DNA of 64,000 nt from Chitinophaga niastensis (GCF_003014755.1 NZ_PYAW01000001.1:1-64000); one strand, 5' to 3'. Counted from the first letter of the stretch, positions 8,780 through 16,883 are shown. The notes: generated from the sequence alone by a model not told the origin. A program made the numbers and translations.

Positions 8780-9358
8780 TTAGAATTTTACCTGTGGCGC
8801 GTTCTGAGAGCCCGCTGCTGCTTCGAAATAGCCTTTCGCCTTAAAGCCGGCAATACCTGCAACGATATTGGTAGGGAAAGTACGAACAGTGCTATTATAT
8901 CCGTTTACAGACTCATTAAAATCATTTCTGGCTACGTTGATCCTGTTTTCAGTGCCTTCCAGTTGTGCCTGGAGGTTCTGGAAGTTAGCATTTGCTTTCA
9001 GATCAGGATAGCTTTCAGATACAGCGAGTAAGCGACCCAGTGCCTGGCTCAGCTGACCTTGAGCAGCCTGGTATTGTTGAATTTTTTCAGGGCTCAGGTC
9101 ATTCACATCTACTTTAATCTGAGTAGCACTTGCACGTGCCTGAATTACTTTTTCCAGGGTTTCTGTTTCGAAGTTGGCAGCACCTTTAACAGTGGCAACC
9201 AGGTTAGGGATCAGGTCAGCGCGGCGCTGATAGCTACTCTGTACCACACCCCATTTATTTTTCACATTTTCATCCTGTTTCACCAATCCATTGTATTTTC
9301 CGCAACCGAACATACCCAGTAATACGATAACAATGATTACAATGATTCCTTTTTTCAT
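8780..9358 (-). CDS. LemA family protein
   Basis: A 192-residue LemA protein: an N-terminal hydrophobic anchor, then the signature of a long helical bundle beginning NVKNKWGVVQSSYQRRADLIPNL split across residues 30-52, with TVKGAANFE, LLAVSESYPDLKAN and ENRINVARNDFNESVNGYN segments. LemA proteins are membrane-anchored and of unknown molecular function. They often pair with TPM proteins, as here. The gene is first in the cluster. Confidence 0.92.
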   Translation of the reverse strand: MKKGIIVIIVIVLLGMFGCGKYNGLVKQDENVKNKWGVVQSSYQRRADLIPNLVATVKGAANFETETLEKVIQARASATQIKVDVNDLSPEKIQQYQAAQGQLSQALGRLLAVSESYPDLKANANFQNLQAQLEGTENRINVARNDFNESVNGYNSTVRTFPTNIVAGIAGFKAKGYFEAAAGSQNAPQVKF

Positions 9359-9748
9359 CTGAATTAAAATTTAAGTTTTAAGTGTCCACAATTGTGCAAA
9401 ACGTGTTCCTCTTTTGAGGCTTACCGGTGTAAGTAGTTGTTTTCACCGGTGAACGCTATAAAAAAAGCGGTAAACGCACGCTTTTTCCGACTACACGAAA
9501 ATATGTAAACTAATGCAGTAAATCGCTATTGCATAAGGAAACCACGAATTTTAAAAAAAGTTCATTCATGCTTGAAAAATTCGTTATAAAACAGTATGTT
9601 TATATGTACCTTTACCACGTATTATTCGTTGCATGTTTTACGATATACGATTAAGTTGAATGGGGCAGAATGGACACAAAATTGACATTGAGGGTTTCAT
9701 TGTTTCTAACTCATTTATTATCATTAACTTGGAACTAAGTCTGCTTAA
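9359..9748. other. Divergent gap between lemA and the receiver gene
   Basis: A 390-base A/T-rich region without a supported gene. It holds a hairpin at about 9460-9487 (AAAAAGCG paired with CGCTTTTT). I find no exact TAnnTTTG with a well-spaced -33 box for either gene; TACCTTTA at about 9608-9615 is the nearest match on the plus strand. Confidence 0.5.
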
Positions 9749-10213
9749 ATGAGTGCACAACACATCCATATACTTTATATTGATGATGAAATTCACAACC
9801 TGAATGCATTTAAAGCTTCTTTCAGAAGACTTTACAGTGTAGTCACCGCTACCTCTGCTGAAGAAGCAGAGAAGCTCCTGCAAGAACAGGAATTTCACAT
9901 CATTATCTCGGATCAGCGTATGCCCAAAACAACCGGGATAGAGTTTTTTGAATCTATACTGGAAAAATACCCCGAACCTATACGTATGCTGCTAACAGGC
10001 TACGCGGACATCAACGCGGTAGTAGATGCCATCAATAAGGGACAGGTATATAAGTATTTCTCCAAACCATGGAATGAAGAAGAGCTCAGACACAATATTG
10101 AAAAAGCGTTTGAAGTATATTCCCTTCGTAAGGAAAATAAAGAATTAACCGCCAAACTGTTAGATGTAAACCAGAAGCTGGAGTTCCTGGTACGTCAAAA
10201 GCTTATCTCCTAA
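9749..10213 (+). CDS. Stand-alone receiver-domain response regulator
   Basis: A receiver (REC) domain of about 120 residues with a 30-residue helical tail and no output domain. The acidic pocket D12-D13, phospho-acceptor D55 (IIISDQRMP), T83 (LLTGYAD) and K106 (FSKPW) are all present. The LLTGY and KPW forms place it near the receivers of RpfG- and hydrogenase-type regulators. Its first 27 residues are nearly identical to the receiver beginning the partial gene at 63318. No kinase is adjacent, so it may serve an unlinked kinase or act as a phosphate sink. Confidence 0.88.
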   Translation: MSAQHIHILYIDDEIHNLNAFKASFRRLYSVVTATSAEEAEKLLQEQEFHIIISDQRMPKTTGIEFFESILEKYPEPIRMLLTGYADINAVVDAINKGQVYKYFSKPWNEEELRHNIEKAFEVYSLRKENKELTAKLLDVNQKLEFLVRQKLIS

Positions 10214-10404
10214 ACATTTTCGAATTTTTCATTTAGTTATTTTGAGATATTGTCTTTGCTCCCGGAGCAATTTAGATTTTTATGTCCGGATACTCCTGGT
10301 AGATAAATATCTGCAACAAAATACCCCGATCCTCAGTTATCCCGGATTTCTAAATGTTGTTTTTCCTTTAACTTGCACCACATTGTGAACTTAATTTCCT
10401 GAAT

Positions 10405-11775
10405 ATGCAAGTTTGGAAAGATTACCAGGCAGAGAATAAAGATCGTTTCCTGGATGAATTATTGGCGCTGTTACGCATTCCTTCTGTGAGTGCTGATTCC
10501 CGTCATAATGGAGATACCCAGCAATGTGCAGAAGCTGTAAAGCTACGTCTGCAGGAAGCTGGCGCGGATAAAGTAGAAGTGTGCCAGACGGCAGGTCACC
10601 CTATAGTTTATGGAGAAAAGATCATAGATCCTTCCTTACCAACCGTATTAGTATATGGTCACTACGACGTACAGCCCGCTGATCCTTTGGATCTGTGGCA
10701 CAGCGGCCCGTTTGAACCGGTTATTAAAGACGGTAATATATTCGCCCGCGGCAGCGCAGACGACAAAGGCCAGTTTTACATGCACGTAAAGGCTTTTGAA
10801 ACCATGAACAAAACCAACACCATTCCCTGCAATATCAAATTTATGATTGAAGGAGAAGAAGAAGTTGGTTCTGCAAACCTGGGCATCTTCCTGAAAGAAA
10901 ATAAGGAACGCCTGAAAGCAGATGTTGTATTGATTTCCGATACTTCCATGATCAGCCTGGAAAATCCTTCCATTGATACCGGTCTGCGTGGCCTGGCATA
11001 CATGGAAGTAGCCGTAACCGGCCCTAACCGCGACCTGCACAGTGGTGTATATGGTGGCGCAGTAGCTAACCCGGCTACTATCCTCGCTAAAATGATTGCT
11101 TCTCTGCACGATGAAAATAATCACATCACCATCCCAGGTTTCTACAACAACGTACAGGAACTGAGCGCGGAAGAAAGAACAGCCCTCAACGCTGCTCCTT
11201 TTGATGAGGAAGAATACAAAAAAGACCTTGGCATAGCAGATGTTTGGGGCGAAAAAGGTTATTCCACTATCGAAAGAACCGGTATCCGTCCTACCCTGGA
11301 AGTGAACGGTATCTGGGGTGGTTACACCGGCGAAGGTTCCAAGACGGTATTGCCTTCCAAAGCATTCGCTAAAATATCTATGCGCCTCGTTCCTAATCAG
11401 GACTGGCACGAAATATCAGATCTGTTTACGAAACACTTCGAATCTATTGCGCCTAAGAGCGTAACGGTGAAAGTAACGAAACATCACGGTGGCAGCCCTT
11501 ATGTAACACCAATTGATTCTGTTGCATTCAAGGCTGCACACAAAGCTATCAACGCTACGTTTGGTAAAGATCCTATTCCTGTTCGCGGTGGTGGTAGTAT
11601 TCCTATCGTTGCGCTGTTTGAAAAGGAACTGGGCCTGAAAACAGTATTGATGGGCTTTGGTCTGGATAGCGATAACCTGCATTCTCCTAACGAGAAGTAC
11701 GGTTTAGCTAACTATTACAAAGGCATTGAAACCATTCCTTATTTCCACAAATTTTTTGCGGAGATGAGCAAGTAA
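10405..11775 (+). CDS. M20 family metallo-dipeptidase
   Basis: A cytoplasmic co-catalytic zinc peptidase of 456 residues, closest in pattern to the carnosinase-like (CNDP) branch of M20. The metal site is visible: H86 in YGHYDVQP, the bridging Asp in GSADDKG (119-120), the general base in EGEEEVGS (about 150-152) and a late His in DNLHSPNEK. The lid domain lies between about residues 200 and 320. No signal peptide is present. It is probably involved in peptide use or peptidoglycan or glutathione turnover, but the substrate cannot be told from the sequence. Confidence 0.92.
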   Translation: MQVWKDYQAENKDRFLDELLALLRIPSVSADSRHNGDTQQCAEAVKLRLQEAGADKVEVCQTAGHPIVYGEKIIDPSLPTVLVYGHYDVQPADPLDLWHSGPFEPVIKDGNIFARGSADDKGQFYMHVKAFETMNKTNTIPCNIKFMIEGEEEVGSANLGIFLKENKERLKADVVLISDTSMISLENPSIDTGLRGLAYMEVAVTGPNRDLHSGVYGGAVANPATILAKMIASLHDENNHITIPGFYNNVQELSAEERTALNAAPFDEEEYKKDLGIADVWGEKGYSTIERTGIRPTLEVNGIWGGYTGEGSKTVLPSKAFAKISMRLVPNQDWHEISDLFTKHFESIAPKSVTVKVTKHHGGSPYVTPIDSVAFKAAHKAINATFGKDPIPVRGGGSIPIVALFEKELGLKTVLMGFGLDSDNLHSPNEKYGLANYYKGIETIPYFHKFFAEMSK

Positions 11776-11776
11776 A

Positions 11777-11857
11777 AGAGCTATTAGCATTTAGCTTTTA
11801 GCCATTAATCCTATCGGGTTAAGCACTAAAAGCTAAATGCTAACTGCTAAAAGCTAA
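11777..11857. repeat. TTAGC-family element T3
   Basis: Units such as ATTAGCATTTAGCTTTTAGC are mirrored by CTAAAAGCTAAATGCTAACT, with a shorter imperfect centre. The element starts immediately after the dipeptidase stop and ends 3 bases before the ATG of the S4 gene, so the S4 ribosome-binding region lies inside its right arm. Confidence 0.8.
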
Positions 11858-11860
11858 GTT

Positions 11861-12268
11861 ATGAGTACTTCTGAAAAGTTACGTGTAGATAAATATCTGT
11901 GGTCTATCAGGGTGTTTAAGACCCGCAGTCAGGCGTCTGATGCCTGTGATGGTGGCAAAGTAAAGCTGAACGGCAACTCCGTTAAAGCATCTAAACCCGT
12001 ATCTGTTGGCGATAAATTTGAAATAAAAACAGAAGGCCGTAAATGGGTGATTGAAGTAGTGGGATTGTTATCCAACAGGGTCGCCTACGCAGAAGCAGTT
12101 AAATATTATATTGATAATACACCGGAAGATGATAAACTGGCACCCGCCTTTGTAGCCTCCGTTTTCCAGACAGGTAAACGCCAAAGCAAGATTGGCCGTC
12201 CTACTAAGAAAGATCGCAGAAATATCGAAGGATTTATGGAGGGAGATGAGGAAGAAGAAGGTAAATAA
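11861..12268 (+). CDS. S4-domain RNA-binding protein (Hsp15/HslR-like)
   Basis: An S4 domain fills residues 6-60 (RVDKYLWSIRVFKTRSQASD, then GKVKLNGNSVKASKPVSVGD), the form seen in Hsp15, which binds stalled 50S subunits carrying nascent chains. The C-terminal ~45 residues are basic and then strongly acidic. The gene follows M20 and the T3 element, and its own leader is reduced to that element. Length (135) suits the family. Confidence 0.87.
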   Translation: MSTSEKLRVDKYLWSIRVFKTRSQASDACDGGKVKLNGNSVKASKPVSVGDKFEIKTEGRKWVIEVVGLLSNRVAYAEAVKYYIDNTPEDDKLAPAFVASVFQTGKRQSKIGRPTKKDRRNIEGFMEGDEEEEGK

Positions 12269-12269
12269 A

Positions 12270-12298
12270 CTGTCTTTGTATTTCAAAGGCAGCTTTTA
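12270..12298 (+). terminator. Terminator of the S4 gene
   Basis: CTGTCTTTG pairs with CAAAGGCAG across a 5-base loop and is followed by CTTTT. It begins 1 base after the stop codon. A related terminator recurs at 12525-12560 on the far side of the tandem array. Confidence 0.7.
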
Positions 12299-12300
12299 GT

Positions 12301-12489
12301 CTTGTAAGTATTTAATCAAGACTTGTAAGTATTCAGTTAAGCTTTGCGAGTGTTCAGTTAAACCTTGTAAGTATGCAATTAAGTCTTGCAAGTACATAGT
12401 CAAGCCTCGTAAGCGCGCAGTCAAGCCTTGTAAGTACGCAGTTTAGTCTGGTAAGTATTCAGTTTAGACTTGTAAGTATCCTGTTTTAG
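12301..12489. repeat. Tandem array, nine 21-bp units
   Basis: Nine units of exactly 21 bases with no interruption; the best-kept part is CTTGTAAGTA at the start of each. Units differ from one another by several bases, so the array is old. All frames contain stops, so it does not encode a repeat protein. There are no spacers, which rules out CRISPR. It lies between two similar terminators and is flanked by copies of GAAGGTAAATAA. Confidence 0.93.
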
Positions 12490-12524
12490 CAGGTAATAGA
12501 AGGAGAAGGTAAATAAGCTATTTT

Positions 12525-12568
12525 AAAAGGTTCCTCTTTGTACTTCAGAGGCACCTTTTGTTTTTTTA
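12525..12568. terminator. Second terminator after the 21-bp array
   Basis: GGTTCCTCT pairs with AGAGGCACC and is followed by a T-rich run on the plus strand; A-runs on the other side allow it to serve the minus gene ending at 12571 as well. Together with the preceding GAAGGTAAATAA it looks like a diverged duplicate of the S4 gene 3' end and terminator. Confidence 0.65.
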
Positions 12569-12570
12569 AA

Positions 12571-12822
12571 TCAGAGCCGGTCTTTTAGTTCCTGCTGTAT
12601 TTCCCAGGCCAGGTCTTTGATCTTTTCTGCCGGACTGAAAATCTTAATCATCTTGCCGGGACGGTTAGGGTCAGGACGCACATCTTCCCTTATTTTTCTA
12701 TAAAAAGTAGATGGACTCCAGTTGCATTCCTCACATACTTTTTCCCTGAATTTTGTGGTGCTTTCAGAAAAGCCGTAAAACAGGTCACGTAAAGGGTTTT
12801 TCTCAATTGATTTTGTTTGCAT
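12571..12822 (-). CDS. Small conserved-looking protein, unknown (possible HTH)
   Basis: I do not recognise this 83-residue protein. The start is the ATG at 12822 (MQTKSIEKN); an in-frame TTG further upstream is unlikely. The middle, CEECNWSPSTFYRKIRED, has the shape of a helix-turn-helix recognition segment as in small regulators of Bacteroidota mobile or accessory regions, and the C-terminus is helical and charged. It is divergent from the XRE gene at 13032, so the pair may be linked through the shared upstream region. Confidence 0.55.
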   Translation of the reverse strand: MQTKSIEKNPLRDLFYGFSESTTKFREKVCEECNWSPSTFYRKIREDVRPDPNRPGKMIKIFSPAEKIKDLAWEIQQELKDRL

Positions 12823-12981
12823 GTTATATGGTTTTAGGTTTAACAAATCTGAAACTGGATGGGCTGCCTGTGATTTTTTGCTTTTGCATTGTCTATGCTC
12901 TGGTCACAAAAGAATCAATAAAGCAGTCAAACTGATTTTATAACAGTAGATATATCAAAGATATAAAATCTTTTTTAAACA

Positions 12982-12997
12982 ACCTCATTAATGAGGT
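12982..12997. promoter_or_regulatory. 16-bp perfect palindrome upstream of the XRE gene
   Basis: ACCTCATTAATGAGGT is a perfect dyad 34 bases before the XRE start, and is followed by a T-run. It is a likely operator for autoregulation by the XRE protein; a terminator role is the alternative. Confidence 0.55.
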
Positions 12998-13031
12998 CAC
13001 TTTTTTTATCGTTTTGATTGAATTTCATCCA

Positions 13032-13259
13032 ATGGCAAGTAATCGGGATGAAATAATATTAAAAAAACTTGGTGTAAAAATCAGGGAGCTAAAAGAGGCA
13101 AAGGGACTTAGTGATAGAGATTTTGCAGATTTAGCTGAGATTGGGACTGCGCAGGTTTGGCGATTACTACAAGGACAGGTCAACCCAACCTACTCAACAT
13201 TAAAGGCAATTGCGAAGGTATTGGATGTACACCCGGGAGTGTTTTTTGATCTTGAATAA
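13032..13259 (+). CDS. XRE-family HTH regulator
   Basis: A 75-residue protein that is essentially one Cro/C1-type helix-turn-helix: KIRELKEAKGLSDRDFADLA, then VWRLLQGQVNPTYSTLKAIA, the standard five-helix pattern. The ATG at 13032 (MASNRDE) is chosen over an in-frame TTG at 13014. It is preceded by a perfect 16-bp dyad. No toxin gene lies next to it; the following gene is an addiction-module-like protein 36 bases on. Confidence 0.85.
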   Translation: MASNRDEIILKKLGVKIRELKEAKGLSDRDFADLAEIGTAQVWRLLQGQVNPTYSTLKAIAKVLDVHPGVFFDLE

Positions 13260-13295
13260 GAAGTAAAAAATTAAATTCGTATAAATGGATGCCTT

Positions 13296-13529
13296 ATGAA
13301 AACAGCAACAATAAGACAAAAATTATACGAATACATCCGTGTAGCTGATGACAAAAAAGTGAAAGCAATTTTTACCCTCGTGGAAGATGAAGCAAACGAG
13401 ATCATAAACTGGTGGGAGCATGTTGATGTTATTAATGAACTTGAAAAAAGGTCCGCTGATCTAAAGAGTGGAAAGGATAAAGGGATTTCCTGGGGAAAGA
13501 CAAAAAAGAAAATACTCGTTAGTAAATGA
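13296..13529 (+). CDS. Addiction-module component, antitoxin-like (orphan)
   Basis: A 77-residue protein resembling the small putative addiction-module proteins common in Bacteroidota: an N-terminal helix LYEYIRVADDKKVKAIFTLVE and a C-terminal tail ELEKRSADLKSGKDKGISWG with a Lys-rich end that would wrap a RelE-type toxin. The toxin that should follow is missing: the frame opening at 13530 ends after 30 codons. It may be a solitary antitoxin left after loss of its partner. Confidence 0.6.
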   Translation: MKTATIRQKLYEYIRVADDKKVKAIFTLVEDEANEIINWWEHVDVINELEKRSADLKSGKDKGISWGKTKKKILVSK

Positions 13530-13558
13530 ATGCTCTCATTATATACCCTATTACTTAT

Positions 13559-13738
13559 TCAATTTTCTATAAGAAAAACAGTCTTATCCATTCTCGGTGG
13601 GTTATTCACATCAAAACCATAAGCCTTGGAGATAAGGTAATACGCCTGACGCAAGCGTTCACTTAAAGATAAGGTCAGATCAACATTATCCGCATCAGAT
13701 TCAGCAAAAGTCTTGATTTTGAAGGCTGTTTTATCAAT
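13559..13738 (-). pseudogene. Small protein remnant with no standard start codon
   Basis: Minus-strand codons read IDKTAFKIKTFAESDADNVD, then LTLSLSERLRQAYYLISKAY and end GFDVNNPPRMDKTVFLIEN. From memory this resembles a small protein common in Bacteroidota that begins MDKTAFKI; here the expected ATG is ATT, and a stop lies two codons upstream. Either the gene is dead by start-codon loss or it uses ATT. No other ATG precedes the conserved part. It sits where the toxin of the upstream antitoxin would be expected, on the opposite strand. Confidence 0.5.
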
Positions 13739-13823
13739 TTATATGGGGCCATACATTCCAAAATCTACTTCAAAAAATATTCAAAAAAATTTTGTCCTAT
13801 CAAAAAACAGGTTTATCTTTATT

Positions 13824-13837
13824 CAACTTTAAAGTTG
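13824..13837. promoter_or_regulatory. Operator dyad O1 of the MqsR/Panacea module
   Basis: CAACTTTAAAGTTG is a perfect 14-bp palindrome 103 bases upstream of the toxin start. Its core AACTTTAAAGTT is repeated 73 bases (about seven helical turns) further on, so two bound regulators would lie on the same DNA face. Confidence 0.65.
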
Positions 13838-13886
13838 TTATAAATAAGTAAATCTCTCAAAAAAGCCTTATAAATATAATTATCAC

Positions 13887-13932
13887 CCTATAGTTCAAAC
13901 TTTAAAGTTGTTGTTAACTTAATAACTATAGG
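13887..13932. promoter_or_regulatory. Operator dyad O2 inside a larger inverted repeat
   Basis: The core palindrome AACTTTAAAGTT (13898-13909) lies between CCTATAGTT (13887-13895) and its exact reverse complement AACTATAGG (13924-13932). The toxin ATG follows 7 bases later. The layout resembles an autoregulated toxin-antitoxin promoter. Confidence 0.65.
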
Positions 13933-13939
13933 TATAATT

Positions 13940-14296
13940 ATGCAAAGACTAAATACATTATGCGAAGTAGAAGAACTATTAAGGGAAATCAAACGACGCA
14001 TAAAAGAGGATGGCCTTTTATTTATGAATGGCAGGAATAAAAATGCACAAACGCTCAGCGAATTTGGGATAACCGGCAGACAGCAAACAGAAATTATTGA
14101 TTCCATAACGGCAATAGATTACTGCGGCGGACCAGAAGAAGATGAAAAGTATCCATGGAAAAGTGTATCAGTATTTGGGAAACCATTCAGACATATAGAA
14201 CTCTACATCAAATTTTCTATTGGGCTTACAGGTACCCCTGTGGTCTGTTTGTCCTTTCATGAATCAGAAATAGCAATAGTATATCAATTTAAATGA
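13940..14296 (+). CDS. MqsR-like toxin of a type II toxin-antitoxin module
   Basis: A 118-residue basic-to-neutral protein. The C-terminal half (HIELYIKFSIGLTGTPVVCLSFHESE) follows the MqsR pattern of a beta strand with LYIKF, a turn and VxLSFHE; the N-terminal helices (VEELLREIKRRIKE) also fit. MqsR toxins are RelE-fold mRNA interferases. The call is helped greatly by the neighbour, which has an MqsA-type N-terminal half. The toxin comes first, as in mqsRA, with a 7-base gap and two upstream dyads. Sequence similarity to classical MqsR is weak, so another RelE-fold toxin is possible. Confidence 0.6.
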   Translation: MQRLNTLCEVEELLREIKRRIKEDGLLFMNGRNKNAQTLSEFGITGRQQTEIIDSITAIDYCGGPEEDEKYPWKSVSVFGKPFRHIELYIKFSIGLTGTPVVCLSFHESEIAIVYQFK

Positions 14297-14303
14297 TTAA
14301 CAT

Positions 14304-15314
14304 ATGAAAAGTCCAATTACCGGCAAGGAAATGAAACGGATGGTTAAAGAGGAGGAATTGGTATTCAGAAAAGAAACCTTTACCATTCTTTTTAATTATT
14401 ATTTCTGCGAAGAAAGCAACGAAATATTTACGGACGAAGCACTGGATACCATCAACACGAATCAGGCATATAATCAATACCGCGCCAAATACAACCTACC
14501 CTTTCCTGACGAGATCAGGGAGATCAGGGAGCAATACGACCTGAGCGCGGCTAAAATGGCTGATATATTTGGCTTTGGCACAAATGTATATCGTCATTAT
14601 GAAAGCGGGGAAGTACCTAGTATCTCCAATGCCCGGCTGATACAATTATCGAAAGATCCAGCTGAATTCCGGAAACTCATCTTTGCCTCCAATGCATTGA
14701 AAGGAAATGTACTGGAACAGGTGCTGCAAAAGATTAACATCCTGTTATCTGACCAGGCTAATTTTAATCTCTCCTATTTGCCTAATTACCTGATGACGGG
14801 TATGTCTAATGGAAGAGCAAGTATTTATACCGGCTATAAAACACCCAGCCTGAAAAAGTTTATTGAAATGGTTGTTTACTTTGTTACACATATTAAACCA
14901 TGGAAAACCAAACTGAATAAACTCCTGTTCTACACCGATTTCTTCCATTATAAGCAATTTGGCTATAGCATTACCGGCGCTGAATACATGGCTATTCAAA
15001 TGGGGCCGGTACCCAAAAACTTCAGCAGCATTTTTGAATATGCGAGTACCAATGAAATTATAAATGTTGCCTTCACTGAATTTCCGAATGGGGGAATTGG
15101 AGAACAATTTTCGGCTAATCATCAACATGCCTTTGATAGCACCGTATTTAGCCCTGAAGAATTGACGACACTGGAGATGGTATTAAAGAAATTCAAAAAT
15201 GTATCTACCAGTGATATTATAAAAATAAGCCATGAGGAAACAGCCTGGTTAGATAACAACCACAAAAAAGGGGAAATCAGCTATGATTATTCCTTTCGGC
15301 TGGTTCATTTATAA
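14304..15314 (+). CDS. Antitoxin with MqsA-type HTH and a Panacea (SocA/DUF4065) domain
   Basis: Residues 1-125 resemble MqsA/YgiT-type antitoxins: a degenerate zinc-ribbon start (SPITGKEM, where the usual CxxC is lost), then YNQYRAKYNLPFPDEIREIR and an XRE HTH (YDLSAAKMADIFGFGTNVYR). From about residue 200 the Panacea signature appears: LNKLLFYTDFFHYKQFG, GAEYMAIQMGPVP. Panacea domains occur in antitoxins that neutralise many unrelated toxins. The 336-residue fusion would bind DNA with its first half and the toxin (or a protease adaptor, as in SocA) with its second. Loss of the zinc cysteines is the odd feature. Confidence 0.85.
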   Translation: MKSPITGKEMKRMVKEEELVFRKETFTILFNYYFCEESNEIFTDEALDTINTNQAYNQYRAKYNLPFPDEIREIREQYDLSAAKMADIFGFGTNVYRHYESGEVPSISNARLIQLSKDPAEFRKLIFASNALKGNVLEQVLQKINILLSDQANFNLSYLPNYLMTGMSNGRASIYTGYKTPSLKKFIEMVVYFVTHIKPWKTKLNKLLFYTDFFHYKQFGYSITGAEYMAIQMGPVPKNFSSIFEYASTNEIINVAFTEFPNGGIGEQFSANHQHAFDSTVFSPEELTTLEMVLKKFKNVSTSDIIKISHEETAWLDNNHKKGEISYDYSFRLVHL

Positions 15315-15366
15315 ACCCTGTTTATAGCCCCGTCTCTTTTTTCTACAATTTCTCACTTTTGCGTAG

Positions 15367-15374
15367 TAATTTTG
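15367..15374 (+). promoter_or_regulatory. -7 box of lysA
   Basis: TAATTTTG fits TAnnTTTG and lies 29 bases before the ATG at 15404. No clear -33 TTG stands 19-21 bases upstream. Confidence 0.4.
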
Positions 15375-15403
15375 CCAACTCATTCATAAACCAAGGATCA
15401 TCA

Positions 15404-16624
15404 ATGCCTAAACAAAGCGACGTACTTGCTACCGATTTCCTCGTGAAAATAGCGGAAGAATTTGGCACACCGGTATATATTTACCATGCAGAAAAGATTA
15501 AGACTCAATATGATAAGCTCCAAAAGGCATTTCATAAGGCTGACACCCGCTTTTTCTACGCCTGCAAGGCATTGACCAATATCAACATCCTGAAGTACGT
15601 CAATTCTATTGGTTGCGGACTGGATACGGTATCCATTCAGGAAGTACAACTGGGCCTCAAAGCCGGGTTTGATCCTAAAAATATCATCTTTACCCCCAAC
15701 TGTGTGGATCTGCAGGAAATTATTGCAGCCAAGGACCTGGGCGTAATTATCAATATCGATAACCTCTCCATCCTGGAGCAGTTTGGTAATAAATTCGGCG
15801 GTAGCTACCCTATCTGCATCCGCCTGAATCCGCATATCATGGCAGGTGGTAACTTCAAGATATCCACCGGGCATATCGACAGCAAGTTTGGTATTTCTAT
15901 TCATCAGATGCGCCACATTGAACGTATCGTAAAATCTACCAAACTGAAAGTAACTGGTCTGCATATGCATACCGGCTCTGAAATCAAGGATGTAGATGTA
16001 TTCCTGCGTGGCGTGGAAGTGATGTTTGAAATGGTGCAACATTTCCCTGACCTGGAATCTATTGATTTGGGCAGCGGCTTTAAAGTAGCTTATCAACAAG
16101 GTGATCCTGAAACGGATATCGACCTGCTGGGCAAGAAACTGAGTGAAGCCTTTAACAACTTCGCTTCCTCTTATGCCCGTCCGTTGCAGCTGTGGTTTGA
16201 GCCAGGAAAGTTCCTGGTAAGCCAATGCGGTTACTTTGTAGTAAAAGCTAATGTGATCAAACAAACTACTGCCAATGTATTTGTAGGTGTTAACTCAGGC
16301 TTCAATCACCTGATCAGACCTATGTTTTATGAGGCTTTCCACCTGATCCGCAATATCTCCAATCCTAAAGGCACGGAGCGCATATACACTGTAGTAGGTA
16401 ATATCTGCGAAACAGACACCTTTGGCTGGGACAGAAAAATAAATGAGGTAAGAGAAGGCGATTACCTGGTATTCTATAATGCCGGCGCCTATGGGTTTGA
16501 AATGGCATCTAACTTTAACTCCCGCCTTAAACCAGCGGAAGTATTGGTAATAGACGGCAAACCAAACCTGATCCGTAAACGTGATACCATTGATGATCTG
16601 CTGAGAAACCAGATTGAATTATAA
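15404..16624 (+). CDS. lysA: Diaminopimelate decarboxylase
   Basis: Decarboxylates meso-diaminopimelate to L-lysine, the last step of lysine synthesis, with pyridoxal phosphate. The PLP lysine is in FFYACKALTN (K55). HTGSEI, the glycine-rich phosphate-binding DLGSGF, the WFEPGK arginine-site region and CETDTFGWD near the C-terminus (the active-site cysteine) are all present, and the YEAFHLI and YGFEMASNFN segments close the site. The ATG at 15404 is used; the in-frame TTG at 15359 overlaps the promoter. Length 406 residues is normal. Confidence 0.94.
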   Translation: MPKQSDVLATDFLVKIAEEFGTPVYIYHAEKIKTQYDKLQKAFHKADTRFFYACKALTNINILKYVNSIGCGLDTVSIQEVQLGLKAGFDPKNIIFTPNCVDLQEIIAAKDLGVIINIDNLSILEQFGNKFGGSYPICIRLNPHIMAGGNFKISTGHIDSKFGISIHQMRHIERIVKSTKLKVTGLHMHTGSEIKDVDVFLRGVEVMFEMVQHFPDLESIDLGSGFKVAYQQGDPETDIDLLGKKLSEAFNNFASSYARPLQLWFEPGKFLVSQCGYFVVKANVIKQTTANVFVGVNSGFNHLIRPMFYEAFHLIRNISNPKGTERIYTVVGNICETDTFGWDRKINEVREGDYLVFYNAGAYGFEMASNFNSRLKPAEVLVIDGKPNLIRKRDTIDDLLRNQIEL

Positions 16625-16745
16625 AGAATTACGAATTGCGAATTGCGAATTGCGAATTACGTAAAGAAGCGAGTGATATAAGCGTATAATCTTCACGCTA
16701 ATCACTCGCTTCTCTACGTAATTCGCAATTTGCAATTCGCAATTT
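16625..16745. repeat. ATTACG-family palindrome G1
   Basis: Left arm: ATTACGAATTGCGAATTGCG-type units, then GTAAAGAAGCGAGTGAT; right arm: ATCACTCGCTTCTCTACGTA followed by ATTCGCAATT units. A central portion near 16675-16705 is imperfect. It starts right after the lysA stop. Confidence 0.85.
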
Positions 16746-16883
16746 AAAATATCTCCCCTACCTTTACGTCTACATTAGTACTCCCCTCTGTGATTCCTAC
16801 ACTGTTTTTTACTGTAAATTGTAATACGATATTTTTTTGCTGACTAAAAGGACAGTCTTTGGTTATAATTATATACCCGCTAT

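Noticed and set aside
10255-10270. Hairpin TTGCTCC/GGAGCAA after the receiver gene
   Set aside because: The arms have only one base between them and no T-run follows, so it is not supported as a terminator.
10648-11409. 253-codon minus-strand open frame
   Set aside because: It is entirely inside the M20 dipeptidase, which has all catalytic motifs.
12301-12489. Possible CRISPR array
   Set aside because: The 21-bp units run with no spacers and have diverged; there are no cas genes. It is a plain tandem array.
15401-16264. 287-codon minus-strand open frame
   Set aside because: It is antisense to lysA and shows no protein-like motif.
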